Part shown: piece after piece, positions 56,953 to 64,000 of the stretch
How positions within the stretch are numbered: the stretch's first letter is position 1
Layout: the number at the start of each line of letters is the position of its first letter
NCBI RefSeq assembly: GCF_013911965.1
Contig: NZ_JACESE010000008.1
Coordinates: 124,001 to 188,000 of the forward strand
DNA: 64,000 nucleotides
Reading direction: 5' to 3'
DNA from: Phenylobacterium sp.
GTDB lineage: Bacteria > Pseudomonadota > Alphaproteobacteria > Caulobacterales > Caulobacteraceae
Made by a program: the position numbers and the translations under genes
The notes under the pieces: model-generated
What the model was told of the DNA's origin: nothing
The model's database searches: none
Seen by the model: only the letters and a program-made list of their open reading frames with translations

Positions 56953-59205
56953 TCAGGGCAGCGCCGCCAGCACCTTCTCCGGCGTGAGCGGATAGTCTCG
57001 CACCCGCGCCCCGCAGGCGTTGTAGACGGCGTTGGCGATGGCCGCGCCGGCGCCGGCGATGCCGAGTTCGCCCACGCCCTTGATCCCCATGGGGTTGGCC
57101 TTGTCGTCCGCCTCGTCCAGGAACATGGCCGAAAGGCCCGCGATGTCGGCGTGCGCCGGCACGTGGTAGCCGGCCAGGTCCTGGGCCAGGAACGAGCCGT
57201 AGCGCGGATCGACCTCGTTGTATTCGTGGAGCGCCGTGCCGACGCCCCAGATCATGCCGCCGGTGATCTGGCTCATCGCCGTCTTGGCGTTGAGGATCCG
57301 CCCCGCCGCAAAGACCCCGAACATCCGGCGCAGGCGCGTCTCCCCGGTGTCGGGATCGACGCCGACCTCGGCGAAGTGGGCTCCGTAGGTGTGCTGCGAG
57401 TAGTCCCGGGCGTCGGCGGCGGGCGTGATGGCGCCCTCCACATAGACGCCGTCCGGCGCGGCGCGGGCCACCAGCCGGTCGAGCGGCTCGGCGCGGTTGG
57501 CCACGGCGATGTTGCCGCTGCCGAAGGTCACCAGCTCCGGATCGTCGCCGTAGAGGGGCGAATGAGGGTCGCCCGTCGCCAGCTCCGCCAGCGCCCTGCG
57601 CAGGTTCATGCCGGCCGCGAAAGCCGCCGAGCCCGCGGTGGCCGCGCCGAACTGACCGCCCGAGCCGGGGGCGGGCGGGAAGTCGGAATCACCGAGCTCC
57701 ACCCTCACCTGCTCCAGCGGCACGCCGAGCGTCTCGGCGGTGATCTGGGCGAGGATGGTGTAGGTGCCGGTGCCGATATCGGTCATGCCCTGGCGCAGGG
57801 TGACGGTCCCGTCGGCGTCGATGCGCACGCCCGCCTTGGCCGGCAGCAGGAAGTTGCCGCGGATCGCGGCGGCCATGCCCATGCCCACCAGCCAACGGCC
57901 GTCGCGCACCTGACCCGGCTTCGGGTTGCGGCGATCCCAGCCGAAGCGCTGCGCGCCCTCGGTCAGGCAGCGCGCCAGCTGGCGGACGGAGAAGGGCTTG
58001 CCCGTCTCCGGATCGCGCTCCGGCTCGTTGCGCAGGCGCAATTCGACAGGGTCGAGCCCCAGGCGCTCGGCCAGTTCGTCCATGGCGCATTCGAGGCTGA
58101 GCATGCCCGAGGCCTCGCCCGGCGCCCGCATGGGGCCGGCGGCGGGGATGTCGAGCTTGACCAGCCGGTGGCCGGTGAGCCGGTTGGGCGCGGCATAGAG
58201 GCTGCGCGAGAAGTTGGCGGCGTGCTCGGTGAAGGGGACCTCGCGCCGGCAGTGGGTGACCGCCTCCAGCGCAAAAGCGTCGAGCGTCCCGTCGGGCTGG
58301 GCGCCCAGGCGCACGCGCATCCGCACCGCGGGGCGATGGATGGTGGCCTGCATCATCTGCTGGCGGGTGTAGGCGATCTTCACCGGACGCCCGAGTTCGC
58401 GCGCCGCCAGCGCCGAAAGCGTCAGGTCGTCGTAGGACTGGCCCTTTCCGCCGAAGCCGCCGCCGATATAGCGCGTCAGCAGGCGCACCTTGTCCGACGG
58501 CAGCATGAGGGTCTCGGCCAGCGTGTGCTGTCCGCCCTTCACCATCTGGATCGAGGTGTGGACCGTGACCTTGTCGCCCTCCCACCAGGCGGTGGTGGCG
58601 CAGGGCTCCATCTGAGCGTGGTTCTGGATGGGGCTGGTATAGGTCTCGTCCAGCGTGACCGGCGCCTTGGCGAAGGCGGCCTCGAAGTCGCCGACGCGCA
58701 CGTCCTCCTCGCCCTCGGGCTGCTCGCCCTTGGCGAGGTTCTCCTCGAAGATCAGGTCGGCCGGCTCGGCGGCGAACTCGAAGCGGATCAGGGCGGCCGC
58801 CGCGCGGGCGTTCTCGAAGCTGTCGGCGACGACGAAGCCCACATGCTGGCCGAAGTGCTCGACCCGGTCGTCGGCGAGGGCCGGATTGGCGCCGCGCTGG
58901 CTGCGCGGATTCAGCTTCGCGCCACGTTCGCCCTGTTTGGGCGCATTGCGATGGGTCCAGACCAGCAGGACGCCGGGCGCGGCCTCGGCGGCGGCGGTGT
59001 CGACGGCGACCACCCGGCCTCGGGCGATCGGCGCGCCGACCAGGAAGCCGTAGGCCGGCGGCGAGGGCGGCTCGACCTCGTAGGCGTAGGGCGCCTGACC
59101 CGTGACCTTCAGCCGGCCCTCATAGCGATCGACGCCTTTGCCGATCAGGCCGCCGCGGTTCTCGCTGATGGGGTTGGGCGCTTCCCAGTCCTTGACGGAG
59201 CTCAT
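56953..59205 (-). CDS. paoC: aldehyde oxidase/xanthine dehydrogenase molybdenum subunit (PaoC-like)
   Basis: A 750-residue Mo-cofactor subunit. Family motifs are [71 protein letters not shown] and the catalytic-base region [19 protein letters not shown]. Length and the small FAD partner match the periplasmic PaoABC-type aromatic-aldehyde oxidase rather than xanthine dehydrogenase. No twin-arginine signal is visible here. Its ATG overlaps the stop of paoB as ATGA (59202-59205), so all three subunits are coupled. No XdhC/PaoD insertion factor is in the window. Confidence 0.92.
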   Translation of the reverse strand: MSSVKDWEAPNPISENRGGLIGKGVDRYEGRLKVTGQAPYAYEVEPPSPPAYGFLVGAPIARGRVVAVDTAAAEAAPGVLLVWTHRNAPKQGERGAKLNPRSQRGANPALADDRVEHFGQHVGFVVADSFENARAAAALIRFEFAAEPADLIFEENLAKGEQPEGEEDVRVGDFEAAFAKAPVTLDETYTSPIQNHAQMEPCATTAWWEGDKVTVHTSIQMVKGGQHTLAETLMLPSDKVRLLTRYIGGGFGGKGQSYDDLTLSALAARELGRPVKIAYTRQQMMQATIHRPAVRMRVRLGAQPDGTLDAFALEAVTHCRREVPFTEHAANFSRSLYAAPNRLTGHRLVKLDIPAAGPMRAPGEASGMLSLECAMDELAERLGLDPVELRLRNEPERDPETGKPFSVRQLARCLTEGAQRFGWDRRNPKPGQVRDGRWLVGMGMAAAIRGNFLLPAKAGVRIDADGTVTLRQGMTDIGTGTYTILAQITAETLGVPLEQVRVELGDSDFPPAPGSGGQFGAATAGSAAFAAGMNLRRALAELATGDPHSPLYGDDPELVTFGSGNIAVANRAEPLDRLVARAAPDGVYVEGAITPAADARDYSQHTYGAHFAEVGVDPDTGETRLRRMFGVFAAGRILNAKTAMSQITGGMIWGVGTALHEYNEVDPRYGSFLAQDLAGYHVPAHADIAGLSAMFLDEADDKANPMGIKGVGELGIAGAGAAIANAVYNACGARVRDYPLTPEKVLAALP

Positions 59206-60155
59206 CGGGCCCTCCCCTGGCGCGTGGCGTCGATGCTGGCGGCGCCGAGGCGCTCGAACAGCCTGATCTTGAAGTCGTTGCGGCCGTCGGTGCGGGCGGC
59301 GGCCAGTTCGGCCCGCATGGCCTGGGCGGGCGCGGCGCCCTCCTCCAGGGCCTGCTCGGCGGCCTCGGCGCGCCAGGGCTTGTGGGCGGCGGCGCCCAGG
59401 GCCACCCGGCCGCCGGCGACGGCCACGCTGCCGATGGCGAAGGCGTAGGAGGCCCGCTCGCGCGCCTTGCGGTAGATCTGTCCGCCCGGCGGAGGCGGGG
59501 GCAGGACGACGGCGGTGATCATCTCGCCCGGCATCAGCTCGGTCTCGATGTGCGGCGTCTCGCCGGGCAGGCGGTGCAGCCCCTCAACGGCCAGCAGCCG
59601 GTTCTCGCCCGTCGCGGCCTGTGTCTCGACCTTGGCGTCCAGCGCCACCAGCGCCACGGCCATGTCCGAAGGATGGGTGGCGATGCAGGCTTCGCTGGCG
59701 CCGAAGATGGCGGTGTTGGGGTTGATCCCGCCGAGGGCCGAACAGCCCGCGCCCGGCTGCCGCTTATTGCAGGGCTTGGTGGTGTCGTAGAAGTAGGGGC
59801 AGCGGGTCCGCTGCAGCAGGTTGCCCGCCGTCGTCGCCTTGTTGCGTAGCTGACCGGAGGCGCCGGAGACGATGGCCTGGACCAGCGCCGGATAGCGTTC
59901 GCGCACCCGGGGATCGGCGGCCACCTGGCTGTTGGTCGTGACGGCGCCGAGGCGCAGTCCGCCGTCGGCGGTCTCCTCGATCTGGCCGAGCGGAAGGCGC
60001 GAGACGTCCACCAGATGGGCCGGCTGCTCGATCTGCAGCTTCATCAGGTCGACCAGGTTGGTGCCCCCCGCGATGAACTTGGCGCCCGGGCGTTCGGCGA
60101 CGAGAGCCAGCGCCGAGGCCACGTCGCCCGCACGCTCATAGGTGAAGGGCTTCAT
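59202..60155 (-). CDS. paoB: aldehyde oxidase FAD subunit (PaoB-like)
   Basis: A 317-residue FAD-binding subunit. The FAD motifs are [14 protein letters not shown] and [13 protein letters not shown], followed by [20 protein letters not shown]. The Cys-rich stretch ([19 protein letters not shown], then CSAL and ACIATH) is the extra 4Fe-4S cluster that distinguishes PaoB from ordinary xanthine dehydrogenase FAD subunits. It relays electrons between the 2Fe-2S subunit and FAD. The start ATG at 60155 overlaps the paoA stop as ATGA (60152-60155). Confidence 0.92.
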   Translation of the reverse strand: MKPFTYERAGDVASALALVAERPGAKFIAGGTNLVDLMKLQIEQPAHLVDVSRLPLGQIEETADGGLRLGAVTTNSQVAADPRVRERYPALVQAIVSGASGQLRNKATTAGNLLQRTRCPYFYDTTKPCNKRQPGAGCSALGGINPNTAIFGASEACIATHPSDMAVALVALDAKVETQAATGENRLLAVEGLHRLPGETPHIETELMPGEMITAVVLPPPPPGGQIYRKARERASYAFAIGSVAVAGGRVALGAAAHKPWRAEAAEQALEEGAAPAQAMRAELAAARTDGRNDFKIRLFERLGAASIDATRQGRAR

Positions 60156-60658
60156 GCCGGCTCTCCCGCGGCGGCGCGGATGGCCTCGACGATCTGGGGA
60201 TAGGCCGAGCAGCGGCAGAGATTGCCGCTCATGCGCTCGCGGATCTCGGCGTCCGTCAGGCTGACGGGGCCGGCCACGTCTTCGGTCGCGAGGCTCGGCC
60301 AGCCTTCGCCCACCTCGGCCAGCATGCCCACGGCCGAACAGATCTGGCCCGGCGTGCAGTAGCCGCACTGGAAAGCGTCGCGGTCGAGGAAGGCCGCCTG
60401 CATCGGGTGCAGATCGTCCGGCGAGCCCAGCCCCTCGATCGTCGTGATCTCGTCCCCTTCATGGCTGACCGCCAGCGACAGGCAGGCGTTGATCCGCCGG
60501 CCGTTCACCAGGACCGTGCAGGCGCCGCACTGGCCGTGGTCGCAGCCCTTCTTCGAACCCTTGAGGTCCAGCCGCTCGCGCAGGGCGTCGAGCAGGGTGG
60601 TGCGCGGGTCCAGGTCGAGCGTCGTCGCCTGCCCGTTGACGGTGAAACTGGTCTTCAA
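60152..60658 (-). CDS. paoA: aldehyde oxidase 2Fe-2S subunit (PaoA-like)
   Basis: A 168-residue two-cluster iron-sulfur subunit. The plant-type cluster cysteines are in [19 protein letters not shown] with RRINACLSL; the second cluster is in [16 protein letters not shown] and [13 protein letters not shown]. No twin-arginine signal is present, so the enzyme is probably cytoplasmic unlike E. coli PaoABC. The start is taken as TTG at 60658 ([10 protein letters not shown]), since GGGGAGAGG directly precedes it; another TTG 15 bp upstream is less likely. It heads the three-gene operon and follows bolA after 68 bp. Confidence 0.9.
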   Translation of the reverse strand: MKTSFTVNGQATTLDLDPRTTLLDALRERLDLKGSKKGCDHGQCGACTVLVNGRRINACLSLAVSHEGDEITTIEGLGSPDDLHPMQAAFLDRDAFQCGYCTPGQICSAVGMLAEVGEGWPSLATEDVAGPVSLTDAEIRERMSGNLCRCSAYPQIVEAIRAAAGEPA

Positions 60659-60726
60659 ACGGCCTCTCCCCAATGGCCCGGCGGCCGAACGGCCCGCCGT
60701 AGAATTCTGTTGTCCTCGGCCGTCGC

Positions 60727-61011
60727 CTAGGCGGCCTCGCCGGGCGCGAGCGCCTTGACGGAAAGGGCGTGGACCGGCCCCGCCAGCTCCTCGGCGAGCG
60801 CCCGGTAGACCATGCGCTGGCGCGCGACCTTGGGCGCCCCGGCGAAGGCTTGCGCCTCAATCAGCACGTTGAAATGGCTTTCCCCGCCTTCGCGCGAGCC
60901 CGCGTGCCCCGCATGGCGCGAGGACTCGTCCTCGATCTCGAGTCGGACCGGCGCGAAGGCCGCGGTCAGCTTGTTGTGGATGGCATCAAATATGGCGCCC
61001 ATCGGCCGCAT
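60727..61011 (-). CDS. bolA: BolA family protein
   Basis: A 94-residue BolA/IbaG-type protein, a partner of monothiol glutaredoxins in iron-sulfur and redox signalling. The start is AIFDAIHNKLTAAFAPVRLEI. The conserved His region is ESSRHAGHAG and the C-terminal GESHFNVLIEAQAFAGAPKVARQRMVYRAL includes the R-x-x-x-V-Y signature. The ATG at 61011 or an ATG 9 bp later may be used. Divergent from the J-domain protein gene with 44 bp between starts, a pairing conserved in alphaproteobacteria. It shares strand with paoABC. Confidence 0.93.
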   Translation of the reverse strand: MRPMGAIFDAIHNKLTAAFAPVRLEIEDESSRHAGHAGSREGGESHFNVLIEAQAFAGAPKVARQRMVYRALAEELAGPVHALSVKALAPGEAA

Positions 61012-61055
61012 CTTCAATTCTTCAAAACACAAAGAGACGCCCCCATACTTGGGCC

Positions 61056-61715
61056 ATGCCCGGCGCGTTTCAATACAAGCCCAAGTTCGTCGACATCCGC
61101 GTTCGCCCGCCCAAGCCCGGCGAGGAGGCGCAGGCCGACGACGTCTATGCGCTCAAGCCTGGGGAAAGGCGCTGCGACCACCCCGGCTGCAGCATGCCCG
61201 CCAGCGCGCGCGCGCCCAAGTCGCGCGACATGATGAACGAGCACTACTGGTTCTGTCAGCCGCACGCGGCGGAGTACAATCGCAACTGGAACTTCTTCGC
61301 CGGCATGAGCGAGGGCGAGATCCGCGCCCGCCAGGAGGAGGAGCAGACCACGGGCGGCCGGCCGACCTGGGACTTCAAGGCCAGCCGCAACTCCCGGGAG
61401 TCTGCGGCCTTCGCCAGCAACTTCGCCCGCGGCAAGGGCGGCTATCGCGATCCGTTCAACATGTTCGGCCATGGCGGCGCCAGCGGTCCGGGGCCCGTAG
61501 CCCAGCCGAGCCGGCGTCTGGGCAAGATCGAACGCAACGCGCTCGCCGACCTCGATCTCGACGAGAACGCCGAGGGTCCGGCGATCCGCGCGCGCTACAC
61601 CGAGCTCGTCAAGCGCTGCCACCCCGACGCCAACGGGGGCGACCGGTCGGCCGAGCACAAGCTGCAGCGGGTGATCAAGGCCTACCAGGCGCTGCGCAAG
61701 GCCGGCATGGTGTAG
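61056..61715 (+). CDS. J-domain-containing protein
   Basis: A 219-residue protein with a C-terminal J domain (about 155-219; LDLDENAEGPAIRARYTELV, the HPD tripeptide in KRCHPDANGGD, and HKLQRVIKAYQALRKAG). The N-terminal half carries a Cys/His motif (RRCDHPGCSMPASARAP, then YWFCQPHAAEYN) that probably binds zinc, and a Gly/Phe-containing linker. It would stimulate DnaK ATPase on an unknown client. The ATG at 61056 begins MPGAFQYKPKFVDIRV, the family start. In rhizobia this gene precedes cobST; here a beta-lactamase-fold gene follows. Confidence 0.92.
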   Translation: MPGAFQYKPKFVDIRVRPPKPGEEAQADDVYALKPGERRCDHPGCSMPASARAPKSRDMMNEHYWFCQPHAAEYNRNWNFFAGMSEGEIRARQEEEQTTGGRPTWDFKASRNSRESAAFASNFARGKGGYRDPFNMFGHGGASGPGPVAQPSRRLGKIERNALADLDLDENAEGPAIRARYTELVKRCHPDANGGDRSAEHKLQRVIKAYQALRKAGMV

Positions 61716-61756
61716 GATCAGGTCGAGGCAAGCGACGGAGAGCAGCGGGGGCGGAC

Positions 61757-63010
61757 GTGCAGGGGGCGGAATTCTCCATCCGGCAGGCGCTGGATGACCG
61801 GAAGGCCAGACGCGCGAACCGCGCGCGCCGCCGCCGCCGCGCCCTGGTTCAGACGCTCGCCGGCGTATTCGGCTTCGCCGCGCTGGCGGCCGCCAGCCTT
61901 GTCCCCGATCAGCCGCCGCCCGGCGCGGGCGAGCAGCCGCGCGCGCAGTGGGTGAACCTGAGGATTCCGCCGCCTGTTCCGCAGCCGCCGGAAGCGCTCG
62001 CCGCCTATGTCGACGCCCTGGGGCGGAACTTCCGGGGCCGCGCGGGAATCGCGGTGCGAAGCCTGGAGGGCGGCTGGACGGCCGCCCACGACGCCGAAGG
62101 CCTGTACCCCCAGCAGAGCGTCAGCAAGCTGTGGGTCGCGCTCAGCGTCCTGGACGCGGTCGACCGGCAGGTCATCCGCCTGGACGACCCGGTCCTGGTG
62201 CGTCGGCAGGACCTCAGCATCTTCCACCAGCCGATCCGCGACTTCGTCGGCCCCCGCGGCTTCGCCACCAGCGTGGACGAGCTTCTGGAGAGCGCCACCA
62301 CCAAGAGCGACAACGCCGCCAACGATGTCCTGATGCGGCTGGTCGGCGGCCCCGAAGCCGTTCGCGCGGTGATCGCGGAAAAGGAGCTTGGCGCCATCGG
62401 TCTGGCTGACGAGGAGCGCTACTTCCAGACGCAGATCGCCGGACTGGAATGGCGGGAGCAGTTCTCCTTCGGCCGCACCTTCTGGCGCGCCCGCTCGGCC
62501 ATGCCCCAGGCGGAGCGGCGCGCGGCCCTGGAGGCCTATCTGGCGGAGCCGCCGGACGGCGCGACGCCTGTGGCGGTCGTCGAGGCGCTGGAGCGGCTGC
62601 ACCGCGGCGAGCTGCTCTCGCCGGAATCGACCGAACTTCTGCTCACTCATCTGGGCGCCAGCCGAACCGGGCCCAACCGCCTGGGCGGGGGCCTCGCCGA
62701 GGGCTGGACCCTGGCGCACAAGACCGGCACAGGTCAGGTGATGGGGCCGCTCGCCACGGGCTACAACGACGTCGGCCTGCTGACGGCGCCGGACGGGGCG
62801 ACCTATGCGGTCGCGGTGATGATCGCCGAGACCACCGCCACCATTCCCGAGCGTCAGGCCCTGATGCAGGCGGTCACGCGGGCGGTGATCGCCAGCCATG
62901 ACGGTCTCGATCCGGCCGCGCCGCCCAGCGACGACTTCGAGTTCACGCCGTACGCGGCCGACCAGGAGACGGCCGAACTCGACCTCAGGCCGAAGCTGTC
63001 GAGGCGCTGA
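61757..63010 (+). CDS. class A beta-lactamase-fold serine hydrolase
   Basis: A 417-residue membrane-anchored serine hydrolase. A very basic start (RKARRANRARRRRRA) and one hydrophobic segment (about 32-50) suggest an N-in anchor with a periplasmic domain. The catalytic motifs are S121-V-S-K124, S184-D-N186 and K322-T-G. E220 aligns roughly with Glu166 of class A enzymes, but the omega-loop region continues with about 35 extra residues (EWREQFSFGRTFWRARSAM and on), so beta-lactam hydrolysis is uncertain. A GTG at 61757 is the only plausible start. The 3' end overlaps a convergent mscS-type gene by 26 bp. Confidence 0.86.
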   Translation: MQGAEFSIRQALDDRKARRANRARRRRRALVQTLAGVFGFAALAAASLVPDQPPPGAGEQPRAQWVNLRIPPPVPQPPEALAAYVDALGRNFRGRAGIAVRSLEGGWTAAHDAEGLYPQQSVSKLWVALSVLDAVDRQVIRLDDPVLVRRQDLSIFHQPIRDFVGPRGFATSVDELLESATTKSDNAANDVLMRLVGGPEAVRAVIAEKELGAIGLADEERYFQTQIAGLEWREQFSFGRTFWRARSAMPQAERRAALEAYLAEPPDGATPVAVVEALERLHRGELLSPESTELLLTHLGASRTGPNRLGGGLAEGWTLAHKTGTGQVMGPLATGYNDVGLLTAPDGATYAVAVMIAETTATIPERQALMQAVTRAVIASHDGLDPAAPPSDDFEFTPYAADQETAELDLRPKLSRR

Positions 63011-64000
63011 AGCCTTCCTGCCGCGGCGCGTCCAGTTCGAAGCGGTCGCGCGGCAGGATGTGGGGCATCTCCTTCTGCATCCAGGCGATCATCTTCTCGC
63101 GCACCTCGCAGCGCAGGTCGAAGGTGCTGGGCGCATTGCGGGAGCTGACCAGGCAGCGGACCTGGATCGTGCGCTCGCTGACCTCGGTGACGGCCAGGTT
63201 GATCACCTGCCCGTCCCACAGCGGCGAGGCCCGGGCGATCTCCTCCAGCTTGGCCCGCAGCACGTCGATGGGCGCGGTGTAATCCACATAGAGCATGACC
63301 GTTCCGATCAGGGAGGCCGTCTCCCGCGTCCAGTTCTGGAAGGGCTTCTGAATGAAATAGGTCAGCGGCAGGACCATGCGCCGCCAGTCCCACAGCCGGA
63401 CCACGACATAGGTCGAGGTGATCTCCTCGATCCAGCCCCACTCCCCCTCGACGATGACGGCGTCGTCGATGCGGATCGGCTGCGTGGTGGCGATCTGGAT
63501 GCCGGCGATCAGGTTGGTCAGGAAGGGCTGCAGGGCGAGGCCGGCGATGATGCCCGCAGCCCCGGCCGAGGCGAGCAGGCTGACCCCATACTGCCGCACC
63601 CCCGGAAAGCTCATCAGGGCCAGGCCGACCGTCAGCAGCCCGATGACGAGCGAGGCCGAGCGGGTGAGGATGCGCAGCTGGGTCAGGTGCTTGCGCGCCA
63701 GCAGGTTGTCCTCGGAATCGACCTTGTACTGCCGGGCGTGCAGGACGGCCCAGATGTCGATCGCCACGATCAGCGACCAGCCGATGAGGATGACGAAGCC
63801 GAAGGTCAGCACCCTCTGCAGCGCGATGGCGGATTCGGCGTTCATCGGCGCGAATTCGGCGGCCAGGCCGAGGCCCAGGATCAGGGCGGCCAGCCGCGTC
63901 GGCCGGCGCAGCTTGGGCAGCAGGGTCCGCCAGAAGCTCTCGCTCCGGCGCGTCAGCCGGCGCACCAGGGTGACGGCCATGTCGTGGAGCACGAAGGCCA
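62985..64000 (-). CDS. mechanosensitive ion channel (MscS family), 5'-truncated by window
   Basis: The frame is open to the window edge, so the N-terminus may be missing; an internal GTG at 63992 is the first visible start. The visible part has membrane segments (ALILGLGLAAEFAP, VLTFGFVILIGWSLIVAIDIW, ASLVIGLLTVGLALMSF), the pore helix (VSLLASAGAAGIIAGLALQ, PFLTNLIAGIQIATTQPI) and the beta domain (DDAVIVEGEWGWIEEITSTYVVVRLWDWR). W-D-W-R and G-E-W-G-W-I mark a distinct MscS subgroup. It ends inside the 3' end of the beta-lactamase-fold gene, overlapping by 26 bp. Confidence 0.9.
   Translation of the reverse strand, partial: AFVLHDMAVTLVRRLTRRSESFWRTLLPKLRRPTRLAALILGLGLAAEFAPMNAESAIALQRVLTFGFVILIGWSLIVAIDIWAVLHARQYKVDSEDNLLARKHLTQLRILTRSASLVIGLLTVGLALMSFPGVRQYGVSLLASAGAAGIIAGLALQPFLTNLIAGIQIATTQPIRIDDAVIVEGEWGWIEEITSTYVVVRLWDWRRMVLPLTYFIQKPFQNWTRETASLIGTVMLYVDYTAPIDVLRAKLEEIARASPLWDGQVINLAVTEVSERTIQVRCLVSSRNAPSTFDLRCEVREKMIAWMQKEMPHILPRDRFELDAPRQEGFSASTASA

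Noticed and set aside
57151-59448. 765-residue ORF on the plus strand across paoC
   Set aside because: Antisense shadow; composition and lack of motifs show it is not a gene.
60670-60715. Terminator between bolA and paoA (GGCCG-TT-CGGCC)
   Set aside because: A hairpin exists but is short and typical of GC-rich spacer DNA, with no T run.

Overview
The window is about 70% GC, densely packed and free of phage, transposon or CRISPR sequence. It reads as ordinary chromosome of an alphaproteobacterium. The block prfA - prmC - DUF4167 - clpB, the BolA/J-domain pair, an orphan ParA-type ATPase, HWE-kinase signalling and a sigma-EcfG-type promoter all point to Caulobacteraceae (Caulobacter/Phenylobacterium type). 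I cannot name the species from sequence alone. No rRNA or tRNA gene was seen, and no gene-free stretch exceeds 300 bp (the largest is 23178-23469).

Layout. 1-7080: small unknown proteins, release factor 1 (prfA) and its glutamine methyltransferase (prmC), a YihY membrane protein, a MOSC protein and an RNA-binding-type DUF4167 protein closed by a strong terminator. 7079-9724: a zinc-type TonB receptor with a His/Asp/Glu-rich segment, divergent from a Zur-type repressor, with a 20-bp Zur-like palindrome between them. 9810-15248: CNNM/CorC transporter, ArfB ribosome-rescue hydrolase, a lipoprotein, a small membrane protein and ClpB. 15321-20751: a FadL-type porin behind a near-perfect 20-bp palindrome; the operon comF - grxC - nitrilase-like - DUF1178; a NDUFAF5/BioC-like methyltransferase; two small ABM/NIPSNAP genes. 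20826-23177: ArsR regulator, DUF378 protein, orphan ParA ATPase, a tiny Flp-type pilin that seems to start at CTG, and MutT. 23470-28154: DEAD-box helicase, heme oxygenase and a bacteriophytochrome HWE kinase. 28167-30598: lipoprotein PpiC-type foldase and ArgJ, translationally coupled. 30748-37936: thiolase, FIST sensor + hybrid histidine kinase pair, SecA.

37947-47377 is a catabolic/redox region: NTF2-like protein, quinone oxidoreductase, old-yellow-enzyme homologue, enoyl-reductase-like protein, TetR regulator, epoxide hydrolase, threonine aldolase, a LuxR regulator fused to a degenerate alpha/beta-hydrolase, and a nitronate monooxygenase. 47467-51799 is an operon of secreted unknown protein - xerD - mscS - accA. 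51915-56365 holds coniferyl-aldehyde-type dehydrogenase and aroK - aroB - CorB. 56367-56935 is a perfect GGAAC-N16-CGTT promoter ahead of a single-domain FATGY response regulator (MrrA/SdrG type). 56953-60658 is a three-subunit molybdenum aldehyde oxidase (paoABC type). The window closes with bolA, a J-domain protein, a class-A beta-lactamase-fold protein and the truncated end of a second MscS channel.

The most distinctive signals are regulatory: the LuxR-hydrolase fusion whose nucleophile serine is methionine, the EcfG promoter/FATGY regulator, the Zur operator, the FIST-kinase couple and the phytochrome module. No complete, clearly novel multi-gene system was recognised. Long ORFs antisense to secA, clpB, paoC and the TonB receptor are codon-bias shadows.
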